From positions 46,823 through 110,822 of the forward strand of contig DATKYR010000269.1 of NCBI GenBank assembly GCA_035528395.1: a stretch of 64,000 nucleotides of DNA. The letters are read 5' to 3'. Origin of the DNA: NIOZ-UU13 sp035528395 (GTDB lineage: Bacteria; Planctomycetota; Phycisphaerae; Sedimentisphaerales; Anaerobacaceae). The notes below the pieces were generated by a model. The model searched no databases and was not told the DNA's origin. It worked only from the letters and a program-made list of their open reading frames with translations. Position numbers and translations under genes: made by a program. Below are positions 32,407 through 41,156 of this stretch, one piece after another (within the stretch, counting starts at the first letter, position 1; each line of letters opens with the position of its first letter).

Positions 32407-34383
32407 ATGAAAAGCTACTGCTGCTTTTTGATTGTGTTGTTTGCGGTAACTCCTCTTGCCGCGCAGGTTGGTGAGCCGATTTTTATTCCCGTCAAGATAG
32501 ACGGCCCGGCACACGAACCCGCGAATCACAGTTATTGGTTTGGTCCGTTTTGTGAGTGCTGCAGCGTTTTGGATGTTGATGGTGACGGTGACCTCGATAT
32601 TGCCTCCGGCCGGAACTGGTATGAGGCCCCTAATTGGGTCAAGCACGCGGACTATCGGGACGGGGCGGAGACCAACGGGCCGGAGACCGACGACAACAGC
32701 GAATTTGCCATGGATGTCAACTTTGACGGGCGGACGGATATCGTCAGCTCGGGGTGGATGTTTTTGAAGGGCGCCTTTTGGTACGAGAACCCGGGCAGGA
32801 AAGACGTCGTCTGGAAATCCACGAGGATTCACATGGCTCTGAATATGGAAGGGGTAATCCACGGAGACATCGATGGTGACGGTGACGACGATATCTTATG
32901 CAATCACTGGTCACTGGTAAAAGGCCAGGGTATGACGTGGCTTGAGCACATCGACAAAGAGCCTTGGTTTGTAGAGCATGTCGTGGGCACACAGGGTGAT
33001 GTGCACGGCAATGGTTTAGGCGATATCAACGGCGACGGCCGAGTCGACATTGTCACGCCGGTGGGATGGTATGAGCAGCCGAGGCGCGCGACGGACACGC
33101 CGTGGAAGTTTCACGCAGACTACCGATTCGAGCCTGCCAAGGGTAGAGGAGGCGCCGCATCGCACCCCATCCTTGTGCATGATGTCGATGAGGACGGTCT
33201 CAATGATATTATCATTGGCTCCTCTCACGCATACGGCCTGGCCTGGCTGCAGCAGAAGGTTGATGTCAGTGGCAAGCGCACCTTCAAAACGCACTGGGTT
33301 GACACCGAATTTAGCCAGTTTCATACAATGGCACTGGGAGATTTGAATGGTGACGGCAAGGCTGACCTGGTTACCGGTAAGCGTCTGTTCGCCCATCACG
33401 GCGACGACATCGGGGCTTTTGAGCCATTGTATGCATTCTGGTACGATATCAAGGGCGGCGAGTTTGAGCGGCATGTCCTTTCCTTTAACCATCTGCCCCA
33501 TTACCCGGATGAGGAGGGAATCAATCCGCCGCCTAATTACGTGGTCAGCGTTGGGATGAAACTCAATATTGCAGATATGAACAAGGACGGACGTAACGAC
33601 GTTGTCATCGCGGGAAAGGGCGGTCTCTATGTGTTTTTCAACCACGGCTTCCCCACGACACCGCCCCGCGCCCACAAGCTGCCGCCGCATGAGACGTATC
33701 CAACGTGGAGGGAATGGCCGGGTTATGGCGTCCTGTTTAACGGCAAGGACTTTACCGGCTGGAAAGTGCCGAAAGGTGACAACGGTCATTGGAAAGTCAT
33801 CGACGGCTTGATTGACTATGACGCAATGTCCGAAGCAAAAGGTAACAAGAGTCTATGGACCGAAGAATCGTTCGGCGATTATGCTCTGCACGTCGAATGG
33901 CGGATTAAGCGCACCTCCGGCCTGTATCCGATGCCTACAATCCTGCCTGATGGTTCCCTCAAGACTGATGCCGACGGTAACGTGATTAAGACGCCGACAC
34001 CAAACGCCGACTCCGGTATATTACTTCGCGGCACAAGTGGAAGCCAGGTAAATCTATGGTGCTGGCCGATAGGCTCGGGCGAGCTCTGGTCGGTTCGAAA
34101 TAACAAGAAACTGGCTCCGGAGCTCCGCGCTGCGGCCGTACCTAAAGTGCCGGCCGATAACCCGGTGGGTCAGTGGAACTCGATGGATATTACTATGACA
34201 GGCGATAAGGTAACGGTAATGCTTAACGGCAAGATTGTAATCGAGAATGCACAAATACCGGATATTGCAAAGGAAGGTCCCATAGGTTTGCAGCACCACG
34301 GGGGCATCGACAAAAGAACAGGCAAACATGGCCCGGCTTCCAGCCTAATTCAATTTCGGAATATTTGGATAAAGCGACTCTAA
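32407..34383 (+). CDS. Exported VCBS-repeat / DUF1080 (3-keto-disaccharide hydrolase-type) protein
   Basis: 658 residues. Start ATG 32407 with GGAGG upstream; a more 5' in-frame ATG is rejected because only this one gives a signal peptide (MKSYCCFLIVLFAVTPLAAQ). Residues about 50-425 hold seven VCBS/FG-GAP-like calcium repeats such as DVDGDGDLDIASG, DINGDGRVDIVTP and DMNKDGRNDVVIA (a seven-bladed propeller). Residues about 440-655 are a DUF1080 lectin-like fold (LFNGKDFTGWK, then HWKVIDGLIDY and YALHVEWRIK). In planctomycetes DUF1080 domains are linked to hydrolysis of 3-keto sugars. It likely acts outside the cell on the carbohydrate whose products feed the intracellular genes around it. Confidence 0.85.
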   Translation: MKSYCCFLIVLFAVTPLAAQVGEPIFIPVKIDGPAHEPANHSYWFGPFCECCSVLDVDGDGDLDIASGRNWYEAPNWVKHADYRDGAETNGPETDDNSEFAMDVNFDGRTDIVSSGWMFLKGAFWYENPGRKDVVWKSTRIHMALNMEGVIHGDIDGDGDDDILCNHWSLVKGQGMTWLEHIDKEPWFVEHVVGTQGDVHGNGLGDINGDGRVDIVTPVGWYEQPRRATDTPWKFHADYRFEPAKGRGGAASHPILVHDVDEDGLNDIIIGSSHAYGLAWLQQKVDVSGKRTFKTHWVDTEFSQFHTMALGDLNGDGKADLVTGKRLFAHHGDDIGAFEPLYAFWYDIKGGEFERHVLSFNHLPHYPDEEGINPPPNYVVSVGMKLNIADMNKDGRNDVVIAGKGGLYVFFNHGFPTTPPRAHKLPPHETYPTWREWPGYGVLFNGKDFTGWKVPKGDNGHWKVIDGLIDYDAMSEAKGNKSLWTEESFGDYALHVEWRIKRTSGLYPMPTILPDGSLKTDADGNVIKTPTPNADSGILLRGTSGSQVNLWCWPIGSGELWSVRNNKKLAPELRAAAVPKVPADNPVGQWNSMDITMTGDKVTVMLNGKIVIENAQIPDIAKEGPIGLQHHGGIDKRTGKHGPASSLIQFRNIWIKRL

Positions 34384-34440
34384 ATGAAATAAGGTTTCAG
34401 ATTGGTAGTATATCACTTATGTATAAAGGGAGAAAATGTT

Positions 34441-35448
34441 ATGCGAAAGAAATTAATGACAATAATGATAGTGGCGCTCTCTGCCGGACTTTCAGGTTGC
34501 GCCGGTTCTTTAGAGTCAGTCGAGAAGGGTAAGGGGTATTATAGCCTGGCACCGGACAAACATGGAGTTGTTCTCAAGAGTCCGACCGGAAAGACGGTAT
34601 TTCGCTACATGACCGTAAAGCCCAGAAAGACAAATCTGGCCGCAAGCAGCGTCTGCTGTTTTCATCCGCTTAACACGCCTTTAGGTGAGCGTTTGACCGA
34701 TTTGGCCCCGGGCGATCACCATCATCATCGAGGAGTCTTCCTCGCCTGGCACACAATGGACTTTTGGGAGAAAGCCGACTTCTCAAAACTTGGCCCAACA
34801 GGCCCGACTTACGGCTGGAACATCAGCCGTGCCGATTTCTGGGGCTGGGGAGAGTTCGCACCCACCCAAGGAAGAATCATCAAGAACCGCGAAGTTGATT
34901 TGGTTAAGGCGGATGCCGAAGAAGCAGAATTAAGGATTCAAAACGACTGGGTAACCAACGAACGTGTGATGATGACCGAACATACTTCGGCAAAGGTCCG
35001 TGAGCAGGATGGAGTTTATGTCATTGACCTCGATTACCGACTTACTCCGACGCTTGATATGACATTGAATCATACGGCCTTCGGTGGATTCTGCGTGCGT
35101 GCCCGAAATGATGGTGACTCCTATTATGCCACCGCCGAGGGAAAAGTGCAACTGCCCGACCCGCACTATTCTGTTCCGGAATTGAACTGGCCCGCCAGGC
35201 GATGGTATGATTACACGATAAAGCTCGACAGTGGCCGAACGATCGGTGTTGGCGTAGTGGATCATCCGGACAATCCACCGGCGACCTGGCACAACCCGCG
35301 TTATGTCTGGATGGTCAATCCATGCATCGTCGCTGCCGAGCCGATTCAGGTGAATAAGGACAAGACGCTGCGGCTTCGTTACCGTCTCGTTGTTCATGAC
35401 GGGCCGACACCCGTAGAGCTGCTGGAGGCGCTCTCGAATCGCTGGTAG
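34441..35448 (+). CDS. DUF6807 (PmoA-like) lipoprotein
   Basis: 335 residues; ATG 34441 behind GGGAGAAA. Lipobox LSGCAGS (Cys about 21). The fold is the planctomycete/Bacteroidetes DUF6807 family, often annotated PmoA: APGDHHHHRGVFLAWHTMDFW, WGEFAPTQGRI, the TLNHTAFGGFCVRA segment, and ATWHNPRYVWMVNP. The repeated histidines resemble an aldose-1-epimerase-like carbohydrate domain. Presumed to bind or process a sugar in the periplasm; function unproven. It is 57 bases downstream of the DUF1080 gene and 123 upstream of the exported Gfo/Idh/MocA gene, consistent with one carbohydrate operon. Confidence 0.75.
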   Translation: MRKKLMTIMIVALSAGLSGCAGSLESVEKGKGYYSLAPDKHGVVLKSPTGKTVFRYMTVKPRKTNLAASSVCCFHPLNTPLGERLTDLAPGDHHHHRGVFLAWHTMDFWEKADFSKLGPTGPTYGWNISRADFWGWGEFAPTQGRIIKNREVDLVKADAEEAELRIQNDWVTNERVMMTEHTSAKVREQDGVYVIDLDYRLTPTLDMTLNHTAFGGFCVRARNDGDSYYATAEGKVQLPDPHYSVPELNWPARRWYDYTIKLDSGRTIGVGVVDHPDNPPATWHNPRYVWMVNPCIVAAEPIQVNKDKTLRLRYRLVVHDGPTPVELLEALSNRW

Positions 35449-35571
35449 TCCACTTGCCGTGAAGTCGTTTTGATACTCGCGGTGACCTTCAAGAGCAGGA
35501 ATATGCAGGAATTCAGTCAATTTTGCATAACTCTATATCAATTTATCTAAAGGAAAGAAGAGGCAACGAAA

Positions 35572-36882
35572 ATGGCAGAAAAGACAAAAAACCAAAAGAT
35601 TTCACGAAGAAATTTTCTCAAAACTTCAGCGAGCGCGGCATCCTTAGCTGCGCTGAATGTCGGAATACAAGCCAAGCTCTACGCAGCCGGTAGTGACGTC
35701 ATCCGAATAGGATTAATCGGTTGTGGTGGCCGGGGTGCCGGAGCTGTTGTCAGCGCTTTGACCGTAAATCCCAACGCTAAGCTGACCGCTATGGCTGAGG
35801 CATTTGGCGACCGCCTCCAAAATACTCGAAAGTCCCTCAAGAGCAAAATGAAGGGGCAGGTCGCTATGGATGATGACCACTGTTTCACCGGATTCGATGG
35901 GTATCGAAAACTCATCGCCAGCGGCATCGACGTAGCTATCTTAGCATCTCCGCCACATTTCCGTCCCATCCATACAGAGGCTTGTGTCAACGCCGGCGTC
36001 CACGTCTTTGCCGAGAAACCCATGGCGGTAGATGCTCCGGGGGTGCGCCGAATATTAGCTGCAGGCCAGAAAGCACGCGAAAAGAATCTTAGCTTTGTCA
36101 GCGGTTTCGAAACGCGGTATGGCGACACTTCGCGTGAGGCAATGAGGCGTCTGCAAAACGGAGCTATTGGCAAAATCCTTTCTATCGAGGGAATCTACAA
36201 TATCGGTTATCTTTGGCACCGTGGTCGTCAGCCGGATTGGACCGAAATGGAGTTTCAGTTGCGGAACTGGTATTACTTTACATGGCTTTCCGGTGACCAC
36301 ATCGTTGAGCAGCATGTGCACCAGATGGACATGGTTGGCTGGATCATGCAGGAAGAACCACCGCTGCACGCATGGGGTATGGGTGGCCGGCAGGTTCGTA
36401 CCGACCCTAAATATGGTGACATCTTCGACCATCATGCTGTTGTTTATGAGTACGCCGATGGTGCGCGTTATTATGCCTTCTGTCGCCAGCAGGAAAATTG
36501 CTATGGACAAGTGTCGTTTATGGTCCAGGGCAGTAAGGGCCGGATGACAGGTTGGGGCAGGTATATCATTGAAGGAGAAACTAACTGGGATTCCGGAAGA
36601 CAGCAAACGCATCCCGAAATCAACACGTTCAAAGAAATGTTCGCCGGCATGCAGGCAGGTAAGCCAATCAACGACAGTGTCGCCATGGCTCGCAGCACGA
36701 TGCTGGCTATTCTCGGGCGGATGGCTACTCACAGTGGCCAGCGGATTACCTGGGAGCAGGCGCTCCAGTCGAAGAAGGTCCTGGCTCCGGAGCGCTACGC
36801 CTGGGATGCAGTGCCGCCGGTTCTTCCTGGTCCGGACGGCAACTACCCGCACCCAATTCCCGGTATAACCAAAGCCTTGTAG
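35572..36882 (+). CDS. Tat-exported Gfo/Idh/MocA-family oxidoreductase
   Basis: 436 residues from ATG 35572 with AGAGG upstream. Tat signal SRRNFLKTSASAASLAAL with the twin arginines about residue 11. Rossmann motif IGLIGCGGRGAGAV, EKP motif HVFAEKPMAVDAPG, and the long-insert C-terminal domain (FTWLSGDHIVEQHVHQMDMV). Tat export implies it folds with bound NAD(P) in the cytoplasm and then crosses the membrane. Such exported Gfo/Idh/MocA proteins are abundant in planctomycetes and have been linked to oxidation or glycoside hydrolysis through 3-keto intermediates. It fits with the DUF1080 protein encoded upstream. Confidence 0.88.
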   Translation: MAEKTKNQKISRRNFLKTSASAASLAALNVGIQAKLYAAGSDVIRIGLIGCGGRGAGAVVSALTVNPNAKLTAMAEAFGDRLQNTRKSLKSKMKGQVAMDDDHCFTGFDGYRKLIASGIDVAILASPPHFRPIHTEACVNAGVHVFAEKPMAVDAPGVRRILAAGQKAREKNLSFVSGFETRYGDTSREAMRRLQNGAIGKILSIEGIYNIGYLWHRGRQPDWTEMEFQLRNWYYFTWLSGDHIVEQHVHQMDMVGWIMQEEPPLHAWGMGGRQVRTDPKYGDIFDHHAVVYEYADGARYYAFCRQQENCYGQVSFMVQGSKGRMTGWGRYIIEGETNWDSGRQQTHPEINTFKEMFAGMQAGKPINDSVAMARSTMLAILGRMATHSGQRITWEQALQSKKVLAPERYAWDAVPPVLPGPDGNYPHPIPGITKAL

Positions 36883-37052
36883 AGATATCTAACCTCTGAG
36901 CAGAACAGTCAGATACTGTGGATTTAAAGATAGTAGGAAGAGACTTGCCCCACCGATGTGATGTGGGTACTATATGGCTTTATGCTTTATTACATACGTG
37001 TCAAGTCATAGCAGAGCGACGGTTGCTGAAATTTATATAAAGGGGTCCTATT

Positions 37053-37967
37053 ATGAGTAGAAAAGGAATCACTCGTCGTCAATTCATTAAGGGCACGGCT
37101 GCTTTGGCCGGCGCCACTTTATTGTCATCTTGTAATATTGGTCCTTTAGCCAAAGGACGCAAGCCTACGGCTGTGGATCAGGTCACCCTGGGCAAGACAG
37201 GGTTGAAGCTGAGCCGGCTTGGGTTCGGTACCGGCAGCAGGGGCGGCAGCGTTCAGCGAGCTCTGGGAGCTGATGGATTTAACAGGCTGATACGGTATGC
37301 GTATGATCAGGGGATTACGTATTTCGACACAGCAGAGAGCTACAGCACCCACACAATGGTCGGCGAGGCGATCAGGGGCCTCCCACGGGATAAGCTGTTC
37401 ATCCAGTCCAAGATGCCCGGGGTTCCCGAGAAGCCTCTGGAAGTGCTCGATCGCTATCGCAAGGAGCTTGGTGTCGATTACATCGACAGCCTGCTGGTCC
37501 ACTGTGGATTCACGGCCGACTGGGACGAGGAACGCAAAAGGCTGCTGGATGCCTTCGAAGAAGCCAAGGCCGGGAATATCATACGCGCCCACGGTGTCTC
37601 GTGCCATTCTCTGCCTGCCTTGACGAAAGCTGCCCGGTTGGATTGGGTTGACGTCAATCTGGTGCGGATCAATCCGCAGGGCGCCCACATTGATACCACG
37701 GTCGAGCAATGGGATGCCGAGAGTGATGCATCTTATTTGCCTTCGGTACTGGAGCAAATCAAGGTCATGCGCCAGAACCGCCATGGTGTCATTGGCATGA
37801 AAATCATCGGAAACGGCGATTTCACAAAGCCCGAGGACCGCGAGAAGTCCATACGCTTCACAATGCAGTCAGGTTTGGTGGACGCGGTTGTGATAGGCTT
37901 CAAGAGTACCGCGGAAGTCGATGAGGCCATTTTGCGTATCAATAGTGCTCTTGCCCGGACCGCGTAA
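37053..37967 (+). CDS. Aldo/keto reductase with Tat/lipoprotein-like leader
   Basis: 304 residues from ATG 37053. Leader ITRRQFIKGTAALAGATLLS with a twin-arginine and a lipobox-like LLSSC. The AKR barrel follows: TLGKTGLKLSRLGFGTG, catalytic Asp/Tyr in GITYFDTAESY, catalytic Lys in LFIQSKMPG, catalytic His in SLLVHCG. The usual AKR of this length lacks most of the C-terminal cap, so it is a short form common in exported planctomycete AKRs. It lies 170 bases after the Gfo/Idh/MocA gene and is the last gene of the catabolic block. Substrate unknown, probably a sugar aldehyde or ketone. Confidence 0.85.
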   Translation: MSRKGITRRQFIKGTAALAGATLLSSCNIGPLAKGRKPTAVDQVTLGKTGLKLSRLGFGTGSRGGSVQRALGADGFNRLIRYAYDQGITYFDTAESYSTHTMVGEAIRGLPRDKLFIQSKMPGVPEKPLEVLDRYRKELGVDYIDSLLVHCGFTADWDEERKRLLDAFEEAKAGNIIRAHGVSCHSLPALTKAARLDWVDVNLVRINPQGAHIDTTVEQWDAESDASYLPSVLEQIKVMRQNRHGVIGMKIIGNGDFTKPEDREKSIRFTMQSGLVDAVVIGFKSTAEVDEAILRINSALARTA

Positions 37968-38748
37968 AACCGCAGTGCAGTAGTAGCCTGTTAAAAGCTT
38001 TACTTACGAAATGGCGGGACCAAGAACACTTTTATATAGCCCCCACCCCGCGCGGTGGTGGTTACCCAAATTCGCCTGACTCGCAGGCGAACAAACGCCA
38101 CGCCCACCCTCGCCTCAATGCCTGTTAGCACCCGCCACTGTCGGGGGTTGCTTGCCCCGCACGAGGGTGGCAGCCTCAAGCGCAGCTTGGGGATGGTTTG
38201 CAAACGAAGACTTACTACCTGTTATTTTGTTTTGAAAATTGGAATTTTGGCAATTTGCTCGCACCTGTGGTAACGCGAGTACAGGTGATATTGTTTAGGA
38301 TTTAGTATTTTGCCGTTCTTTTTCCTTTCCCTTTTCCTTTTTCTTTCCAATTCTCTAATCTCTAATCCGCTAAAATTATGTTTGCCTTTCCTCTTCTTTT
38401 GTGTTATTTTCTGTCCCTAAAGGCGTGAGGCGAACATCTTGAAGAGTGCAGCGAATCTAGTTTAGTCCCTCTATATACCACCACGAAAAACGCACATAAA
38501 CACGGCTCAAATCGACGACCTCAGGTCAACCTATAGTTAGAGGTACTTATTTTTTAAATATTGTGTAGGACAAGCAGTATTTTCTTGCAAATCTTGCTCC
38601 TGTCGTGTAGATTCCTCGTAGCGGATATGCGGACAGAGAAACGGCAACAGGATTCTTATACGTTGATTATATGGCCAGTAGTTATACAACAGTCTATTTT
38701 ACCACGGCCTTCTAATTGAAGAACTTCGGAACAGAAGGATATATTGTA
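37968..38748 (+). other. Intergenic repeat region
   Basis: Gap of 781 bases. It contains a GC-rich segment with palindromes (38040-38060 GCCCCCACCCCGCGCGGTGG, 38262-38290 a degenerate 38-base-type palindrome), pyrimidine-rich DNA at 38315-38345 and, at about 38467-38524, a copy of the CTATATACCACCACGAAAAACGC repeat. No gene is supported. Confidence 0.6.
38467..38524 (+). repeat. CCACGAAAAACG repeat, copy 1
   Basis: CTATATACCACCACGAAAAA, then CACGGCTCAAATCGACGACC. Copies: 39853-39911, about 55196-55253 and 55830-55894. Copies 1 and 2 are in the same orientation and flank the gene 38749-39747. Confidence 0.7.
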
Positions 38749-39747
38749 ATGGAAACGCAAACTGAAATTACCACGAAAGAGATATCTTTCATCGACGACA
38801 TCGATTTCAGAAATATTTTGTATGATCGATTGAATGAAATAGATAGAGTTTTTACAGTCAATGCAAACTACAGCACCATTTTTCTATCGATCAGCACCTT
38901 AGAAGGCATATTCAAACATCTTGCTGAAATCTTTTGGGACGATATCAAAATATTAATTAGTTATCCCACTTTCCCAAAGGGAAAACGAAAACCATTTAAT
39001 AAGATTTCAATAGATGAATTTTACATTCTTTTGAGTGAAATTAGCATATTACCTAAAATTGAAGAACTGGAGAAAGTATATAAGCTTTTTAAAGACTATA
39101 GGAACTTCATTCACCCCCAAGCACAAAAGAAAAAAGCCTGGGCTATTGATTTAGGCCAAGCCCAAATGGCTCTGGGATTGCTTAACGCAACACTTAGTTG
39201 TCTGTCTCAAAACATATTCATAGGTAAAGATATTTACCAAAAGGTCGCCGGTAGTCCTGACTACGATAACGACCATGTTCTCCATCTGAACTTGGATCGT
39301 ACAAGTTTGCATTCATTTGTTACTACTAAGTCTACCGTAGCAGAGAGATTTTCTTTGTCTTTCGATCTGGAACTACCGGCTAACTCGATATTCAATTTTG
39401 TTTTTAATTTCAAAGATGACGGCGATTTCAAGATGTTGCGACTCGATAACAGGCGTCATCCGGATAAACCGAATTGTCTTCTTCGTTGCAACCAGAGATA
39501 CTTTTGGATACCGATTAAGGTTGCAAAAGACAGATGCCCACCTTTATCCAAGACGATTTTTCCAGTCAAAATAGAGATCGACAAATCAAATAAGCTTTTC
39601 CGATTTATGGTTGACGGAAAAGAATATCAGTTTGTAGATAACAAGGGGAAGACTTCAGATTTGTTCGCCGAATTCACCCCTGGTCTAAAGGTAGGCTTCT
39701 TTAATGAGAATAGACCTGTTAAACTACGCAATATTGAATCGAAATAA
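38749..39747 (+). CDS. Hypothetical protein with HEPN-like N-terminal half
   Basis: 332 residues from ATG 38749, with AAGGAT upstream (a TTG at 38716 is an alternative). AT-rich, unlike its neighbours. The N-terminal about 165 residues are helical; they include LFKDYRNFIHPQAQKKKAW with R118-x3-H122, close to but not the strict HEPN R-x4-6-H pattern. The rest (about 190-332) is beta-rich, possibly a jelly-roll (VFNFKDDGDFKMLRLDN, VKIEIDKSNKLFRFMVDGKE). Flanked on both sides by the same approx. 60-base direct repeat, so it may be a mobile cassette. Function unknown; a nucleic-acid or defence role is speculation. Confidence 0.5.
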   Translation: METQTEITTKEISFIDDIDFRNILYDRLNEIDRVFTVNANYSTIFLSISTLEGIFKHLAEIFWDDIKILISYPTFPKGKRKPFNKISIDEFYILLSEISILPKIEELEKVYKLFKDYRNFIHPQAQKKKAWAIDLGQAQMALGLLNATLSCLSQNIFIGKDIYQKVAGSPDYDNDHVLHLNLDRTSLHSFVTTKSTVAERFSLSFDLELPANSIFNFVFNFKDDGDFKMLRLDNRRHPDKPNCLLRCNQRYFWIPIKVAKDRCPPLSKTIFPVKIEIDKSNKLFRFMVDGKEYQFVDNKGKTSDLFAEFTPGLKVGFFNENRPVKLRNIESK

Positions 39748-39852
39748 TTTCATAACCATTCCTTAAAGCTCATTGCGTTTTCCCTCACACCCCCGCCACC
39801 CGACTACCCTCTCAAACTCCAAATAACCACAAATTCTCAAACAGCATACTAA

Positions 39853-39911
39853 TCCCCCTATATACCACCACGAAAAACGCATGTAAACACGGCTCAAATC
39901 GAAGAACTCAG
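39853..39911 (+). repeat. CCACGAAAAACG repeat, copy 2
   Basis: Same unit as 38467-38524. The similarity to the 55143 copy begins earlier, from about 39797 (CTCTCAAACTCCAAATAACC). Confidence 0.7.
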
Positions 39912-39999
39912 GGGAACCAAAAAAGTGCATTTTTGGCCGTTTTTTCGTTGGTTAAATTCGTGTAAATCCGTGTTAATCCGCGTCTAACAAGAACCGTTC

Positions 40000-40110
40000 T
40001 TAGCCAGCTTCTGAAAAAGGCCGTTTCGATGGCCTTGTGGACGAAAGCAAGTCTCTGTGGCGAAAGCCTGCTTTCAGAACAGAGCTTGCCGAGAACACCA
40101 AGCTGGCTAA
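40000..40110 (+). mobile_element. MITE-like element with perfect 11-bp terminal inverted repeats
   Basis: The 111-base element starts TTAGCCAGCTT and ends AAGCTGGCTAA, its exact complement. The interior has no coding potential. No clear target duplication was identified, and the flanks are other repeats, so nested insertion is likely. Confidence 0.6.
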
Positions 40111-40669
40111 AACATAATCCGTGTAATCTGTGAAACTTGTCCTGAGCGAAGCCTGCCCTGCTTGCCCTCCGAAGCCTCGGCGAAGGTGGGAGCATGTCCG
40201 AATGGGTCGAATGGATCTGTTGTTGTGGCCGTTAAGATAGGTAAAATATCAGGTGCAAATCCCCCGCTACTCGCCTTCGCGGGTATGACCAAAAAAATTT
40301 GCCTTTTTTTCATTTTTTTGTTGATTATGTTTGATATTATATTATAATACGCTTATGTTAGCTAATAGGCTAACATAAACCGCCAGCAGGCGATAGATAT
40401 AGCGGAGAACCGCACGTTTTCGTATCAGCAGATACACGCCAAAAAGCATCGTTCGTAAATAACGAAGTCGCAGCAAAGCGAAGATCCGCCGTCTTATGGC
40501 GAAACCAAATTAACCATATTAACTAAATTAACCAATTACCAATCGTGAGCATCGAGAAATTAACTTTAGCTCATTTTAGGCACTTTAGCTCACTCTTCAC
40601 TAAATTACCTGCCTATAAGGCAGCAGATATTTACGTGCCTATAAGGCACTACATCTGTCGAGGACCCTC

Positions 40670-41045
40670 TACAAATCAGCCCTTTTTATGCAAAACAAAC
40701 CCAATCTTGTCCGCCGTAGGCGGATTGCAAATGAACGTAAGTTCTATTTTAACAACGGATTATGAAAATAAATTCAATTGGACACTTGGTCAAAACAAAC
40801 CCAATTCAAACCCAATCAAACCCAATTTCCGTAAATCCCAAATGAATGTAAACCCACTTATAACAAAGGATTACGGAAAAAAAGATGATTTCGTAGTCCG
40901 AATAAACAAACCCAATTTCCAAAATGCCAAAAATGAACGTAAACTTATATGTTATAGAGGATTATGAAAATGAAACCGCCTTCCGGCCCAAAAAAACAAA
41001 CCCAAACAAACCCAATTTCCGATTTGCCAATTCGGCAGGATACAT
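40670..41045 (+). repeat. NKPN-type dispersed repeat, copy 2
   Basis: Sub-motifs CAAACCCAATTTCC, CCAAATGAATGTAAACCC and AAAGGATTACGGAAAAA recur. The forward frame reads NKPNSNPIKPNFRKSQ, then TKDYGKKDDFVVRINKPNF and NAKNERKLICYRGL, close to copy 3 (56250-56600). Conserved in DNA and in frame. Confidence 0.75.
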
Positions 41046-41156
41046 TGTAAAATAGAGGCCGGCAGAGACTACAGCTTCATCCGAACAAGCAGAGCGAAGC
41101 CAAAGTATATAATCAGGAGTAAGCGGGGATTGGGAGATTGCAAGCTAAGGTGAAAT

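Larger units (their letters stand above)
39748..41156 (+). other. Intergenic repeat island
   Basis: A 1.4 kb gap with several repeat families in series: an about 130-base block that includes the CCACGAAAAACG repeat (about 39797-39911, shared with 55143-55253), AAAAAAGTGCATTTTTGG, a MITE-like element (40000-40110), a GTTAGC...GCTAAC repeat (about 40356-40393), a CTAAAGTGA array at 40555-40600 and NKPN repeat copy 2 (40670-41045). A long forward frame 40545-40967 is discussed as a repeat, not a gene. Confidence 0.65.

Noticed and set aside
40545..40967. Protein-coding gene of 140 codons
   Set aside because: It is built from the CTAAAGTGA array and the NKPN repeat, without ribosome site or recognisable domain. 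Listed as repeat; the translated option is kept as a finding.
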